Origin: Hydromonas sp.
GTDB taxonomy: Bacteria; Pseudomonadota; Gammaproteobacteria; Burkholderiales; Burkholderiaceae
Length of the DNA stretch: 57,770 nucleotides
Assembly (NCBI GenBank): GCA_017495165.1
Contig: JAFEII010000005.1
Location: forward strand, 1 to 57,770
Direction of reading: 5' to 3'
Shown here: one piece after another, positions 16,457 through 26,010 of the stretch
Numbering within the stretch: the first letter of the stretch is position 1
Layout of the letters: every line of letters starts with the position of its first letter
The notes under the pieces: model-generated
What the model saw: the letters and a program-made list of their open reading frames with translations, nothing else
The model's database searches: none
Told to the model about the DNA's origin: nothing
Translations under genes and position numbers: made by a program

Positions 16457-18511
16457 ATGACACATCAAATTAATTTCGACACTTGGTCAAATGACGCATC
16501 GCCGCAAGTTTTGGCCGATGAGCAACAAATTGATAACCAAAATTTGGCAAGCTTTGCACACATTTTAAAATTCGCGGCTCAATATTGGGGTGGTTTGTTT
16601 GGCTTGCTTGCCATGGTTGGGTTTGTGTCTGGCTTGATTTACGTGGTCACTGATGCGGTTTATTACGAGGCGATTCGGACGTGGGTTGCCGCTTGCGTGT
16701 CGGGCGTGATTGCATTTGATTTGCAGAAATTAACTGATTTATTGTGGCGCCCGTTGTTGGTTGTTGGGCTTTTGGTTGGGACTTATTATGGCTTGCTGTA
16801 CCAATTTCCCAAGCGCGCTGGTTTGATTAAAGCGTGGGTGTTGTCGGCGGTGGTGTTGTTTTTGGCGACGATGGATGTGAAGGTGGGTGTGGAGTTGGTC
16901 GGCTGGTCGGGCGATTTTTGGGAGTCGATTAAAGAGAAGCAGGCGGATAAATTTCTTCCTGGGCTTTTGTTGTTTGCGCAGTTGGCGTTCTTTTCTATTA
17001 TTGCTGGCACGTACCGCATCTTTTTTATGCAAATGCTGCAAATGCGTTGGCGTACGTGGTTGACCGAAAATTTTACCAAGGGGTATTTGTCCCAAGACCG
17101 TTATTACCATTTAAACCAACAAGCGGCGCAAGACAATCCTGACCAGCGGATTGCCGATGATTTGGATCGCTTTACTTCGTTGGGGGTTGCGCTGTTTTTT
17201 GGCTTTTACTTGGCGGCGCTGTCGGTGTATGAGTATGCCATCGTGTTGCTCAAAATCTCGGGGAATTATGAGCTTGATTTGTTTGGTAAAACATGGGTGA
17301 TTCACGCGTATATGTTTTGGGCGGTGATTGTGTACACCCTGTTTGGCTCGGGTTTGATTCATTTTATTGGGCGGCGTTTGGTCAAAATCAATGTGCTGGG
17401 CCAACGCTACAATGCCAATTTTCGTTATCACTTGGTGCGTGCGCGTGAGTACGCGGAAGGGATTGCGTTTTTGCGTGGGGGTTTGCATCATGAAAACATG
17501 GCGCGGCGCTTGTTTGCAGATGTGCGCTCTAACTGGTTTCGCTTGATGTGGCGCACGAAGTATGTGGGTTTTGCATCCAGTGTTTATAGCCAAACGGCGA
17601 TTATTTTTCCGATTGTGGTGGCTGTGCCGCGCTACTTTTCGGGTGAGTTAAAATTTGGCGGCATTATGCAGGTGCTGCGTGCGTTTGGCGAATTGCGCGA
17701 GGCGCTGACGTGGTTTATTGCCAATTACACCAATATCAGCGAAATCCGTGCGGCAGCCACGCGTTTGTTTGGCTTGCAAGCGGCAATGGGCGCGGTTGAT
17801 GCGGCGCAAAGCGCGCGCATGCTTGATGTGGCTCATAACAATGTGGGCGGTATTTCGCTCAATCATGTGTCGCTGAACCGCCCGCAAGTGGGCGCGGATG
17901 GCAAGGTCACTGAAGTGGCGCAAGTACTGGGCTTGGATTGGCAAATATCGCAAGGCCAGCGCTGGCTGGTCTCGGGCGCATCGGGCGCGGGCAAAAGTAC
18001 GGTGTTGCGTGCCATTGCGGGTTTGTGGCCGTATGGGCGCGGTCAGGTTGATTTGCCCAATAAAGCCAAGGTTTTGTTTTTGCCACAAAAACCGTATTTT
18101 CCTGTGGGCAGTCTGCGCGAGGCGCTGGCGTATCCTGCGGGCGCGGATGCTTATAAAGACATGGCTTATGATGCGGTTTTGGACATGTGCCAGTTACCGC
18201 ATTTGCGCGAGCGCTTGGCTGAGCAGGGCAATTGGGCGCAAATTTTGTCGGGCGGTGAGCAGCAGCGTTTGGCGTTCGCGCGGATATTTTTGCAGCGGCC
18301 TGATTATTTGTTTTTGGATGAAGCCACGGCATCGTTGGATATTGCGAACGAGCAGGCGTTATACGCAGGCTTGGTGCAGTTTTTGCCCAAGCTGACGTTG
18401 ATTAGCATTTCGCACCATGCGCAATTATCGGCGTTTCATACGCATGAGCTGCACTTTACTGCGGATGCTGCGGGCGGATTTAAAGCGAGCATGAAGCCGT
18501 TGACGGCTTAA
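16457..18511 (+). CDS. ABC transporter, fused membrane and ATPase domains (YddA/SbmA-related)
   Basis: Inner-membrane half-transporter of 684 residues. The membrane part resembles the SbmA/BacA-like and peroxisomal ABCD group (RWRTWLTENFTKGYLSQDRYY, NPDQRIADD, FYGEGIAFLRG-like segment). The ATPase has Walker A GASGAGKST (about 507-515), the signature LSGGEQQR (597-604) and Walker B/D-loop DEATASLD (621-628). It is about 120 residues longer than E. coli YddA because of extra hydrophobic segments in the N-terminal third (about 85-180). The substrate is unknown; relatives move peptides, fatty acyl compounds or vitamins. Confidence 0.85.
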   Translation: MTHQINFDTWSNDASPQVLADEQQIDNQNLASFAHILKFAAQYWGGLFGLLAMVGFVSGLIYVVTDAVYYEAIRTWVAACVSGVIAFDLQKLTDLLWRPLLVVGLLVGTYYGLLYQFPKRAGLIKAWVLSAVVLFLATMDVKVGVELVGWSGDFWESIKEKQADKFLPGLLLFAQLAFFSIIAGTYRIFFMQMLQMRWRTWLTENFTKGYLSQDRYYHLNQQAAQDNPDQRIADDLDRFTSLGVALFFGFYLAALSVYEYAIVLLKISGNYELDLFGKTWVIHAYMFWAVIVYTLFGSGLIHFIGRRLVKINVLGQRYNANFRYHLVRAREYAEGIAFLRGGLHHENMARRLFADVRSNWFRLMWRTKYVGFASSVYSQTAIIFPIVVAVPRYFSGELKFGGIMQVLRAFGELREALTWFIANYTNISEIRAAATRLFGLQAAMGAVDAAQSARMLDVAHNNVGGISLNHVSLNRPQVGADGKVTEVAQVLGLDWQISQGQRWLVSGASGAGKSTVLRAIAGLWPYGRGQVDLPNKAKVLFLPQKPYFPVGSLREALAYPAGADAYKDMAYDAVLDMCQLPHLRERLAEQGNWAQILSGGEQQRLAFARIFLQRPDYLFLDEATASLDIANEQALYAGLVQFLPKLTLISISHHAQLSAFHTHELHFTADAAGGFKASMKPLTA

Positions 18512-18560
18512 AAAGCCATGTTTTGCTAAAATTCAAAATCAGATAGCCTCAATCCCAAAG

Positions 18561-18589
18561 CGCGCCATGTTAAAATGGCGCGTTTTTTT
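18561..18589 (+). terminator. Terminator after the ABC transporter
   Basis: CGCGCCAT, GTTAAA loop, ATGGCGCG, then seven T. It separates the transporter from purB. Confidence 0.85.
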
Positions 18590-18601
18590 GCAGCCAAATA
18601 A

Positions 18602-20020
<1,419 letters not shown>

Positions 20021-20032
20021 GCGTGTAGCCCA

Positions 20033-20244
20033 CGTAGCTCCGATTAGCGCAGCGTAATCGGAGGTTTTTCATGCTGCAAAATATCGCCCATGCGTCCGAT
20101 TACGCTGCGCTAATCGCACCTACATGCTGATTTTTATGCGCACCGCCGTCCCAACCGTAGATTGTTGTGACATTGCCCGTTGTTTTGCGGATGTGCTGGG
20201 TTGCTGCGCGAACCCAGCCTGCGATTGAACCGTGTTACGGGTTG
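20033..20244. repeat. Repeat A, copy 1
   Basis: A 212-base non-coding repeat, about 95 percent like 22289-22499. It contains inverted halves (CGATTAGCGCAGCGTAATCG and its complement about 40 bases later) and a GCTGGGTT/AACCCAGC hairpin. The palindromic part resembles MITE- or REP-like elements. It separates purB from the lysR gene. Confidence 0.9.
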
Positions 20245-20268
20245 GCTTGACAAGCGCCGTGGGTACTT

Positions 20269-21129
20269 TCAAGCACTTTGGCTCAATCGAATCAATTGCA
20301 AAACCACTTGGACGCAACGCGGCAAATGCTCTCTGCTCGGATACAACAAATAAATCGGGTAGTCCCCCAACACTTCTGGGCGATATTTAATGAGCGTTCC
20401 TTGCCGCTCATCAGCCTCACACAAAGCTTCAGGCAGCACAGCGCGCCCAACACCCGCACAGACCGCCAAATAATTCAATCGCATATTGCTTGACACCAAT
20501 ATAGATTGTGCCAGCTCGCTCTCATCAAAATATGCCAAACGCGGGACGTTGGTTTGCCCCGCCCATTTTGCGGCACAATATTCATAAAAGATGTGACGCG
20601 TGAGTTCATGGCCAACCAATGACTCATCTTTCACTTGACCCGCACGGATTGCAATATCAATACTGCGCGCACGCAAATCAGTAATTTTTTCATCTAGCAC
20701 CAACTCAAGGCGAACCTGTGGATATTGTGTGCTCAACGCTTGTAACACACTGGGCAACATCATTTCTGCAATCATGCTGGTCGTCGTCAAGCGTACGCGT
20801 CCTTTCACTTGCTCCGTCGCCTCTTGCGCACCCAATAAAGCATCCGACAAATCGTTTAATGGTTTTTGTAAACGCGAATACAACTCGTCGGCCAATTGTG
20901 TCGGCACAACTTGGCGTGTGGTGCGCTGAAATAATTTAACCCCCAGCAACGTTTCCAGTGCTTTGATATTGCGAGATAAAGACGTTAAAGACTGATGCAG
21001 CTGCACAGCCGCGACTCGATAATTACGCGTTTGATACAGCATCGTAAATCCGTACAACATGCGTGGGTCAATGAGGCCGACCAAAGGCTGTAAATTGTAT
21101 TGTGACATCACGCCATCCAATTGTTCCAT
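20269..21129 (-). CDS. LysR-family transcriptional regulator
   Basis: DNA-binding regulator of 286 residues. The winged HTH lies at about 20-80 (NYRVAAVQLHQSLTSLSRNIKALETLLGVKLFQRTTR), followed by a periplasmic-binding-like effector domain with RLTTTSMIAEMMLPSVL and DIAIRAGQV. It is divergent from the SnoaL-like gene with only about 90 bases between starts, the standard arrangement for a LysR protein and its target. The effector is unknown. The gene sits between repeats A1 and B1. Confidence 0.9.
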   Translation of the reverse strand: MEQLDGVMSQYNLQPLVGLIDPRMLYGFTMLYQTRNYRVAAVQLHQSLTSLSRNIKALETLLGVKLFQRTTRQVVPTQLADELYSRLQKPLNDLSDALLGAQEATEQVKGRVRLTTTSMIAEMMLPSVLQALSTQYPQVRLELVLDEKITDLRARSIDIAIRAGQVKDESLVGHELTRHIFYEYCAAKWAGQTNVPRLAYFDESELAQSILVSSNMRLNYLAVCAGVGRAVLPEALCEADERQGTLIKYRPEVLGDYPIYLLYPSREHLPRCVQVVLQLIRLSQSA

Positions 21130-21218
21130 ATAAGAAACAAACTATACCAAATTAAAGGCTTTTTAGAAATAGACTGACGCATTACAATGTGAATTTAAAC
21201 CAGTCCATGGAGCACAAA

Positions 21219-22079
21219 ATGCCGCGAATACTCATCAAGTCATTGATTTTTGTAAGTGTTTTTAGTTCAATCGCACACGCCACGCCCATCAATCAGATTC
21301 AAGCCAATAAAACACTCGTCCTTAACTCATACGACAACAACTTTAATCGTAAAGACGCCAGTCAAGTGACCAAGTTCATCAACCCCAATCAATACATCCA
21401 ACACGCAATCAACGGTAAAGATGGCGTAACCCCATTGATGAATTACATCGGCTACATGAAGGAAAAAATGCCCAGCTTCGCGGGTAAAAACATCCGCATG
21501 ATTGGCGAAGGCGACTTAGTGGTGTCACAAACAGAGGAATCAATCGACGGCAAACCAGTGGATGTCAGCATGGATTTATACCGCATCAAAAATGGTCAGA
21601 TCGTTGAGCATTGGGATGCCGTGCAAAGCTACACGACACAAACCCCCGCCAATGCGAATGGTATCGTTGCAGGGCCGCGCCCCAATCCAAACAGTCAACT
21701 CGATCCGCAAAAGGTGCGTGAAGTCGCACGCCAATACTTCAAGCAAACTTGGGGAAAGTTAAACACCGCAGCGATTGACCGACACGTCGCGCCTGATTTG
21801 ATTCAACACAACCCGCAGGTTGCAGATGGTCGTGGCGCACTTAAAGCGTTGGTTCAGGGCTTAAAGGCGAGCAAAACGCCAATCAAAGTCGAGATTGCAC
21901 GTATTTTGGTGGAGAAAGATTTTGCTGTCGTACACGCCAAATGGACAGATGAATCAGGCAGTTATGCGCTTTTTGACGTTCTGCGATTGAATGACAACTA
22001 CCAAATCGCTGAGCACTGGGATGTCATGGGTGAAAAAATACCTGCAGACAATAAAAACAAGCGCGACCCTGTGTTTTAA
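21219..22079 (+). CDS. Exported protein with two SnoaL-like domains
   Basis: A 286-residue protein with a cleavable signal peptide (MPRILIKSLIFVSVFSSIAHA, cut near residue 21) and two consecutive NTF2/SnoaL-like folds (about 28-150 and 160-280). The repeat is clear from IVEHWDAVQ in the first and IAEHWDVMG in the second. Such proteins are small-molecule-binding or lyase/isomerase-like; no activity can be assigned. I chose ATG 21219 because GGAG lies 6 bases upstream; earlier GTG and ATG codons lack a site. It is likely controlled by the divergent LysR gene. Confidence 0.8.
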   Translation: MPRILIKSLIFVSVFSSIAHATPINQIQANKTLVLNSYDNNFNRKDASQVTKFINPNQYIQHAINGKDGVTPLMNYIGYMKEKMPSFAGKNIRMIGEGDLVVSQTEESIDGKPVDVSMDLYRIKNGQIVEHWDAVQSYTTQTPANANGIVAGPRPNPNSQLDPQKVREVARQYFKQTWGKLNTAAIDRHVAPDLIQHNPQVADGRGALKALVQGLKASKTPIKVEIARILVEKDFAVVHAKWTDESGSYALFDVLRLNDNYQIAEHWDVMGEKIPADNKNKRDPVF

Positions 22080-22105
22080 GTTGCACCGCGTACCCCGCAC
22101 AAACC

Positions 22106-22251
22106 GTAGCCTGCCATGAGCGAACTTTGCGAATCGCAGGTTTGTGGGTATGTCGCCATCCCCGCGATTCGCTGCGCTCATGGCGGGCTACTCAAAGTAT
22201 AAAATCGGCAAATAAAAAAACTGGCGCATTGCCAGTTTTTTATTTGCGTTG
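22106..22251. repeat. Repeat B, copy 1 (includes a terminator)
   Basis: A 146-base repeat matched at 23124-23264. GTAGCCTGCCATGAGC and GCTCATGGCGGGCTAC are its inverted ends, and it finishes with a hairpin (AAAAAAACTGGC, GCATT, GCCAGTTTTTT at about 22214-22236) that would terminate the SnoaL-like gene. Confidence 0.88.
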
Positions 22252-22288
22252 TGACGCTCAAACGCGAGGGGCTCGCCGTTCCAGCCCG

Positions 22289-22499
22289 CGTAGCTCCGAT
22301 TAGCGCAGCGTAATCGGAGGTTTTTCATGCTGCAAAATATCGCCCATGCGTGCGATTACGCTGCGCTAATCGCACCTACATGCTGGTTTTTATGCGCACT
22401 GCTGTCCAACCGTAGATTGCTGTGACATTGCCCGCTGTTTTGCGGATGTGCTGGGTTGCTGCGCGAACCCAGCCTACGATTGAACCGTGTTACGGGTTG
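22289..22499. repeat. Repeat A, copy 2
   Basis: Copy of 20033-20244 in the same orientation, 38 bases after repeat B1. Together with B1 it fills most of the 534 bases between the SnoaL-like gene and the next gene. Confidence 0.9.
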
Positions 22500-22613
22500 A
22501 TTGTGTTTACAGGCTAATCTTACTTACGGTTTTTAGAATTCTTTGGGTATTTAATTAGAACGTTAGCAGTTGTCTTTGATACAATTCGGACTTATCTTAA
22601 AAAAGGAGGATTT

Positions 22614-23102
22614 ATGACTAATTTAACAAACAATCCAGAGGTGTTAAAAAAACCAGTTGGCGTATTGCTTGGCTTTGGCATTTTTTTAATGCCACTGATA
22701 TTTGTATGGTTTACGCTGCAAAAAGGTCGCTCTGCTTTAGCAAAAACTGTGGCATTTGTATGGCTCGCTGTTTGGGTGATTTTTGTAGGAGCTAATGACC
22801 ATAAGCCGAACACAACAGCAACGCTTACATCTACCAGCGCAACAACACAACCATCAAAATCATCTGGAAACATCTTAGATAAAATAGCCAACAAGGAGAT
22901 GGCAAAAATTGAAAACAAAGTTGCTGAGGATGCTGTGACGCAATATCAAATAGCAGAAAGAAACGGTACGAAAATTGATATTTGTGTGCAAGCAGGAATG
23001 GTGTCAGCGGCTTGGTTGCAGGCTAAAAATGAACAAGAATACGCAAATTGGAAGGCGGTTCAAACACAGAAATGTAAGGCTGCGGGAATGCCTTCAATGT
23101 AA
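22614..23102 (+). CDS. Small membrane-anchored protein of unknown function
   Basis: I do not recognise the family. The 162-residue product has two hydrophobic segments (about 14-34 and 42-60), then a Thr/Ser-rich linker (about 63-85) and a charged domain (IANKEMAKIENKVAEDAVTQYQ) with two cysteines (in IDICVQAG and TQKCKAAG) that could pair in the periplasm. The ribosome site AAGGAGGA is unusually strong, and the gene is more AT-rich than its neighbours, which suggests transfer. It sits alone between repeats A2 and B2. Confidence 0.75.
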   Translation: MTNLTNNPEVLKKPVGVLLGFGIFLMPLIFVWFTLQKGRSALAKTVAFVWLAVWVIFVGANDHKPNTTATLTSTSATTQPSKSSGNILDKIANKEMAKIENKVAEDAVTQYQIAERNGTKIDICVQAGMVSAAWLQAKNEQEYANWKAVQTQKCKAAGMPSM

Positions 23103-23123
23103 TCCCTCGACTGTATACCCCGC

Positions 23124-23264
23124 GTAGCCTGCCATGAGCAAAGCGAATCGCAGGTTTGTGAGTATATCGCCATCCCCGCGACTCGCTGCGCCCATGGCGG
23201 GCTACTCAAAATATAAAATCGGTAAATAAAAAACTGGCGCATCGCCAGTTTTTTATTTGCGTTG
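23124..23264. repeat. Repeat B, copy 2 (includes a bidirectional terminator)
   Basis: Copy of 22106-22251 in the same orientation. Its end holds AAAAAACTGGC, GCATC, GCCAGTTTTTT (about 23228-23254), which serves both the small membrane protein gene and the convergent pepN. Confidence 0.88.
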
Positions 23265-23285
23265 ATAAATCACAATCACAACCAA

Positions 23286-25901
23286 TCACCCCAACGCTTT
23301 GCCCACAATTTCGCGCACGTCTTGCGACAAATTCACGTCATCAAATACACGCTGTAAGGCTTTTTGCATCAAGCCTTGATACGGTTGCGCGTAGGTGCGC
23401 CAGTGTTCGAGCGTGCGGGCTAGGCGGCTGGCGACTTGCGGGTTGGTGGCGTTGATGTGCAGGACTTGGTCTGCCCAAAACTCATAGCCTGAGCCGTCTT
23501 GTGCATGAAAATGGCGCGGGTTTTGGATGCAAAATGCAAAGACCAAGGCGCGGGTGCGGTTGGGGTTGGGGCGTGCAAATGCAGGGTGCGCTTGCAGTTG
23601 CGTTAGGGTGTGGCGTATGTCTTCTTGTTTGCCGCTTTTGTTGCTTGCTTGTACGGCGAACCATTTATCAATCACCAATGCTTCGTGTTCAAACTGCTGA
23701 TAAAACGCGGCGATGAGTACATCAGCGGCTTGCGGGTAATGCGCAACGGCGATGCTCAGTGCGGCAAAGCGGTCGGTCATGTTGTCGGCGTTGTGGTATT
23801 GCGCTTGTACTTGGGGCAGGGCGTCTTGGTTTTCGAATGACAAATAGCCCAGTGCCAAATTTTTCAGCGCACGTTCGCCTGCTCGCGCGCCGTTAAATGC
23901 GTAGGGTTTGCCATGGTTGAGTGCGGTGTAAATGGTTTGCCACGTGCTGCGTAATGTATGGGCAAGTTGGGCGCGCAGAGTTTTGATTTGGTCTGAAATG
24001 GCGTTCGGGTCAATCGGCGCGGTGCGCTGCATTTGTTGCGACAAATACGCAAAACTTGGCAAACTGAACAATTGTGCGCGGTACGCGGGGCTTAATGCGT
24101 TGTCATTGAGCAATGCGCTTAATGCGTGCATGGCCGATTCTGGCAAAGCCGTGCCGTTTAAAATCGCGCGGCTAAATAATTGTTGGGTGGCGTCCCAGCG
24201 GTTAAACGCATCGGTGTCGTGCGCCATCAGTTCGCACAATTGCGCGTCGGTGTAGTCAAATTCAATTTGGACGGGCGCGGAGAAATTGCGGTTGATGGAT
24301 GGAATCGGTTCGGCGGCAATGTTGCTAAACACCACCGATTGCGTGGCGTGATTGAGTTCCACCAGTTGCTCTGCATTGTCTGCGCCAATCAATGCCACGT
24401 TCAGTGGAATGTGCAGCGGTGCTTTGATTAAATCGGCTTGTAATAGTTCAACCCCAACCGCTGGGTTGCTTTGGGCAAAGTGCAGGGTGTAGGTCTGGGC
24501 GCTCGCGTCATAATCAGCGGTGACGCGCACGGTGGGCGTGCCTGCTTGCTCGTACCAGCGGCCAAATTGGTCTAAATCTGCGCCATTGGCGTCTGCCATG
24601 GCGGCGCGAAAGTCATCGCAGGTGACGGCTTGACCGTCGTGCCGCTCAAAGTATAAGTCCATGCCGCGCCGAAAGCCGTCGCGCCCCAGCAAGGTTTCGT
24701 ACATGCGCACGACTTCCGCGCCTTTCTCATACACCGTCATGGTGTAAAAATTGTTGATTTCCTCATACGCATTTGGGCGAATCGGGTGCGCCATCGGGCC
24801 GTTGTCTTCGGCAAATTGTGCGCTGCGCAATGCCGCCACGTCATCAATCCGCTTGACTGCTCGTGCGCTGATGGCCGCTTGCTCAGACAAACCCGCTGCC
24901 ACTTGGTCGCGGGAGAATTCTTGGTCGCGGTACACGGTTAGTCCTTCTTTTAGGCTCAACTGAAACCAGTCTTGGCAGGTGACGCGGTTGCCCGTCCAAT
25001 TATGAAAATATTCATGCCCAATCACCGCTTCAACGCCGTCGTAATCCACGTCAGTGGCGGTGTCAGGGTGCGCGAGCACAAATTTACTGTTAAAAATATT
25101 CAAGCCTTTGTTTTCCATGGCGCCCATATTAAAATCAGAGGTGGCCACAATCATGAACCGCTCTAAATCAAGCGGCAAGCCAAAGCGCGCTTCATCCCAC
25201 GCAATCGAGGCTTTGAGGCTGTCCATCGCAAATTGTGCTTTGGGCAAATCATGCGCCTCCACATACACTTGCAATAATTTGCGCAAACCACGTTGCTCAA
25301 TGGTTTCTTCTAAGCAGGCCAATTGCCCAGCAACGAGTGCAAATAAATACGATGGCTTTGGGAACGGGTCATGCCATGTGGTGCTGTGTTCGTTGTCATC
25401 CAAATCGGCTTGGGCGATTAAGTTGCCGTTCGATAGCAAGACGGGGTAATCGGTTTTATCCGCCACCAGTTGCACGGTGTAGGTTGACAACACATCGGGG
25501 CGGTCGGCAAAAAACGTCATGCGTCGAAAACCTTCAGCCTCGCATTGGGTCATTAAGTGCGCGCCTGTGGCAAATAAACCCGACAAACTCGTATTGGTGC
25601 TGGGCGTGCAAGTCGTGATGATTTTGACTGTGCCGCTGGCGGGCGGGTTGTGCAAGGTCAGACTGGTGGCGGTGAGTGTGTAGTCGTTTGGGCTTAAAGG
25701 CGCATCGTCGTTGAATGAGACTTGAATGAGCTCAATGTGTTCGCCGTGCAGCGTCATGCTGGCGGGCGCATCTGTGTGGCGCTTGAATGTGAAACGGTTG
25801 GCAACTGTGGTGCGTTCGGCTTCAAGGTGAAACAACAACTCAACGGTTGGGATGGCAAATTCAAAAGGGCGGTATTGACTGCGTAGGTGGGTGGTGTTCA
25901 T
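23286..25901 (-). CDS. pepN: Aminopeptidase N (M1 family)
   Basis: Cytoplasmic zinc metallopeptidase that removes N-terminal residues from peptides in late protein breakdown. The 871-residue protein has the substrate-binding GAMEN (260-264), the zinc site HEYFH with His296, His300 and the catalytic Glu297, and the third ligand Glu319 in LKEGLTVYRD. Length and the C-terminal helical domain match the E. coli PepN class. It lies downstream of the PBP1A gene on the same strand but a strong hairpin separates them. Confidence 0.96.
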   Translation of the reverse strand: MNTTHLRSQYRPFEFAIPTVELLFHLEAERTTVANRFTFKRHTDAPASMTLHGEHIELIQVSFNDDAPLSPNDYTLTATSLTLHNPPASGTVKIITTCTPSTNTSLSGLFATGAHLMTQCEAEGFRRMTFFADRPDVLSTYTVQLVADKTDYPVLLSNGNLIAQADLDDNEHSTTWHDPFPKPSYLFALVAGQLACLEETIEQRGLRKLLQVYVEAHDLPKAQFAMDSLKASIAWDEARFGLPLDLERFMIVATSDFNMGAMENKGLNIFNSKFVLAHPDTATDVDYDGVEAVIGHEYFHNWTGNRVTCQDWFQLSLKEGLTVYRDQEFSRDQVAAGLSEQAAISARAVKRIDDVAALRSAQFAEDNGPMAHPIRPNAYEEINNFYTMTVYEKGAEVVRMYETLLGRDGFRRGMDLYFERHDGQAVTCDDFRAAMADANGADLDQFGRWYEQAGTPTVRVTADYDASAQTYTLHFAQSNPAVGVELLQADLIKAPLHIPLNVALIGADNAEQLVELNHATQSVVFSNIAAEPIPSINRNFSAPVQIEFDYTDAQLCELMAHDTDAFNRWDATQQLFSRAILNGTALPESAMHALSALLNDNALSPAYRAQLFSLPSFAYLSQQMQRTAPIDPNAISDQIKTLRAQLAHTLRSTWQTIYTALNHGKPYAFNGARAGERALKNLALGYLSFENQDALPQVQAQYHNADNMTDRFAALSIAVAHYPQAADVLIAAFYQQFEHEALVIDKWFAVQASNKSGKQEDIRHTLTQLQAHPAFARPNPNRTRALVFAFCIQNPRHFHAQDGSGYEFWADQVLHINATNPQVASRLARTLEHWRTYAQPYQGLMQKALQRVFDDVNLSQDVREIVGKALG

Positions 25902-25963
25902 AAAAGTCCTTTAAAAATTGTTGTGGGGCTAACATTCAATATCTGCTGCTAAAAACCTAAAAA

Positions 25964-25994
25964 CCTAAAAACCAGCGTTATGCTGGTTTTTAGG
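25964..25994. terminator. Terminator between PBP1A and pepN
   Basis: CCTAAAAACCAGC, GTTAT loop, GCTGGTTTTTAGG: a 13-bp perfect stem placed just after the PBP1A stop. Confidence 0.82.
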
Positions 25995-26010
25995 TCAAAT
26001 CAGCCGTCGC

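Noticed and set aside
16739-17593. Long antisense frames inside the ABC transporter, metG, aroB, EtfQO and other genes
   Set aside because: They lie opposite strong coding genes with clear motifs and have the biased composition of shadow frames.
20033-23264. Composite transposon made of insertion sequences
   Set aside because: Repeats A and B contain no transposase frame and no target-site duplication could be recognised.
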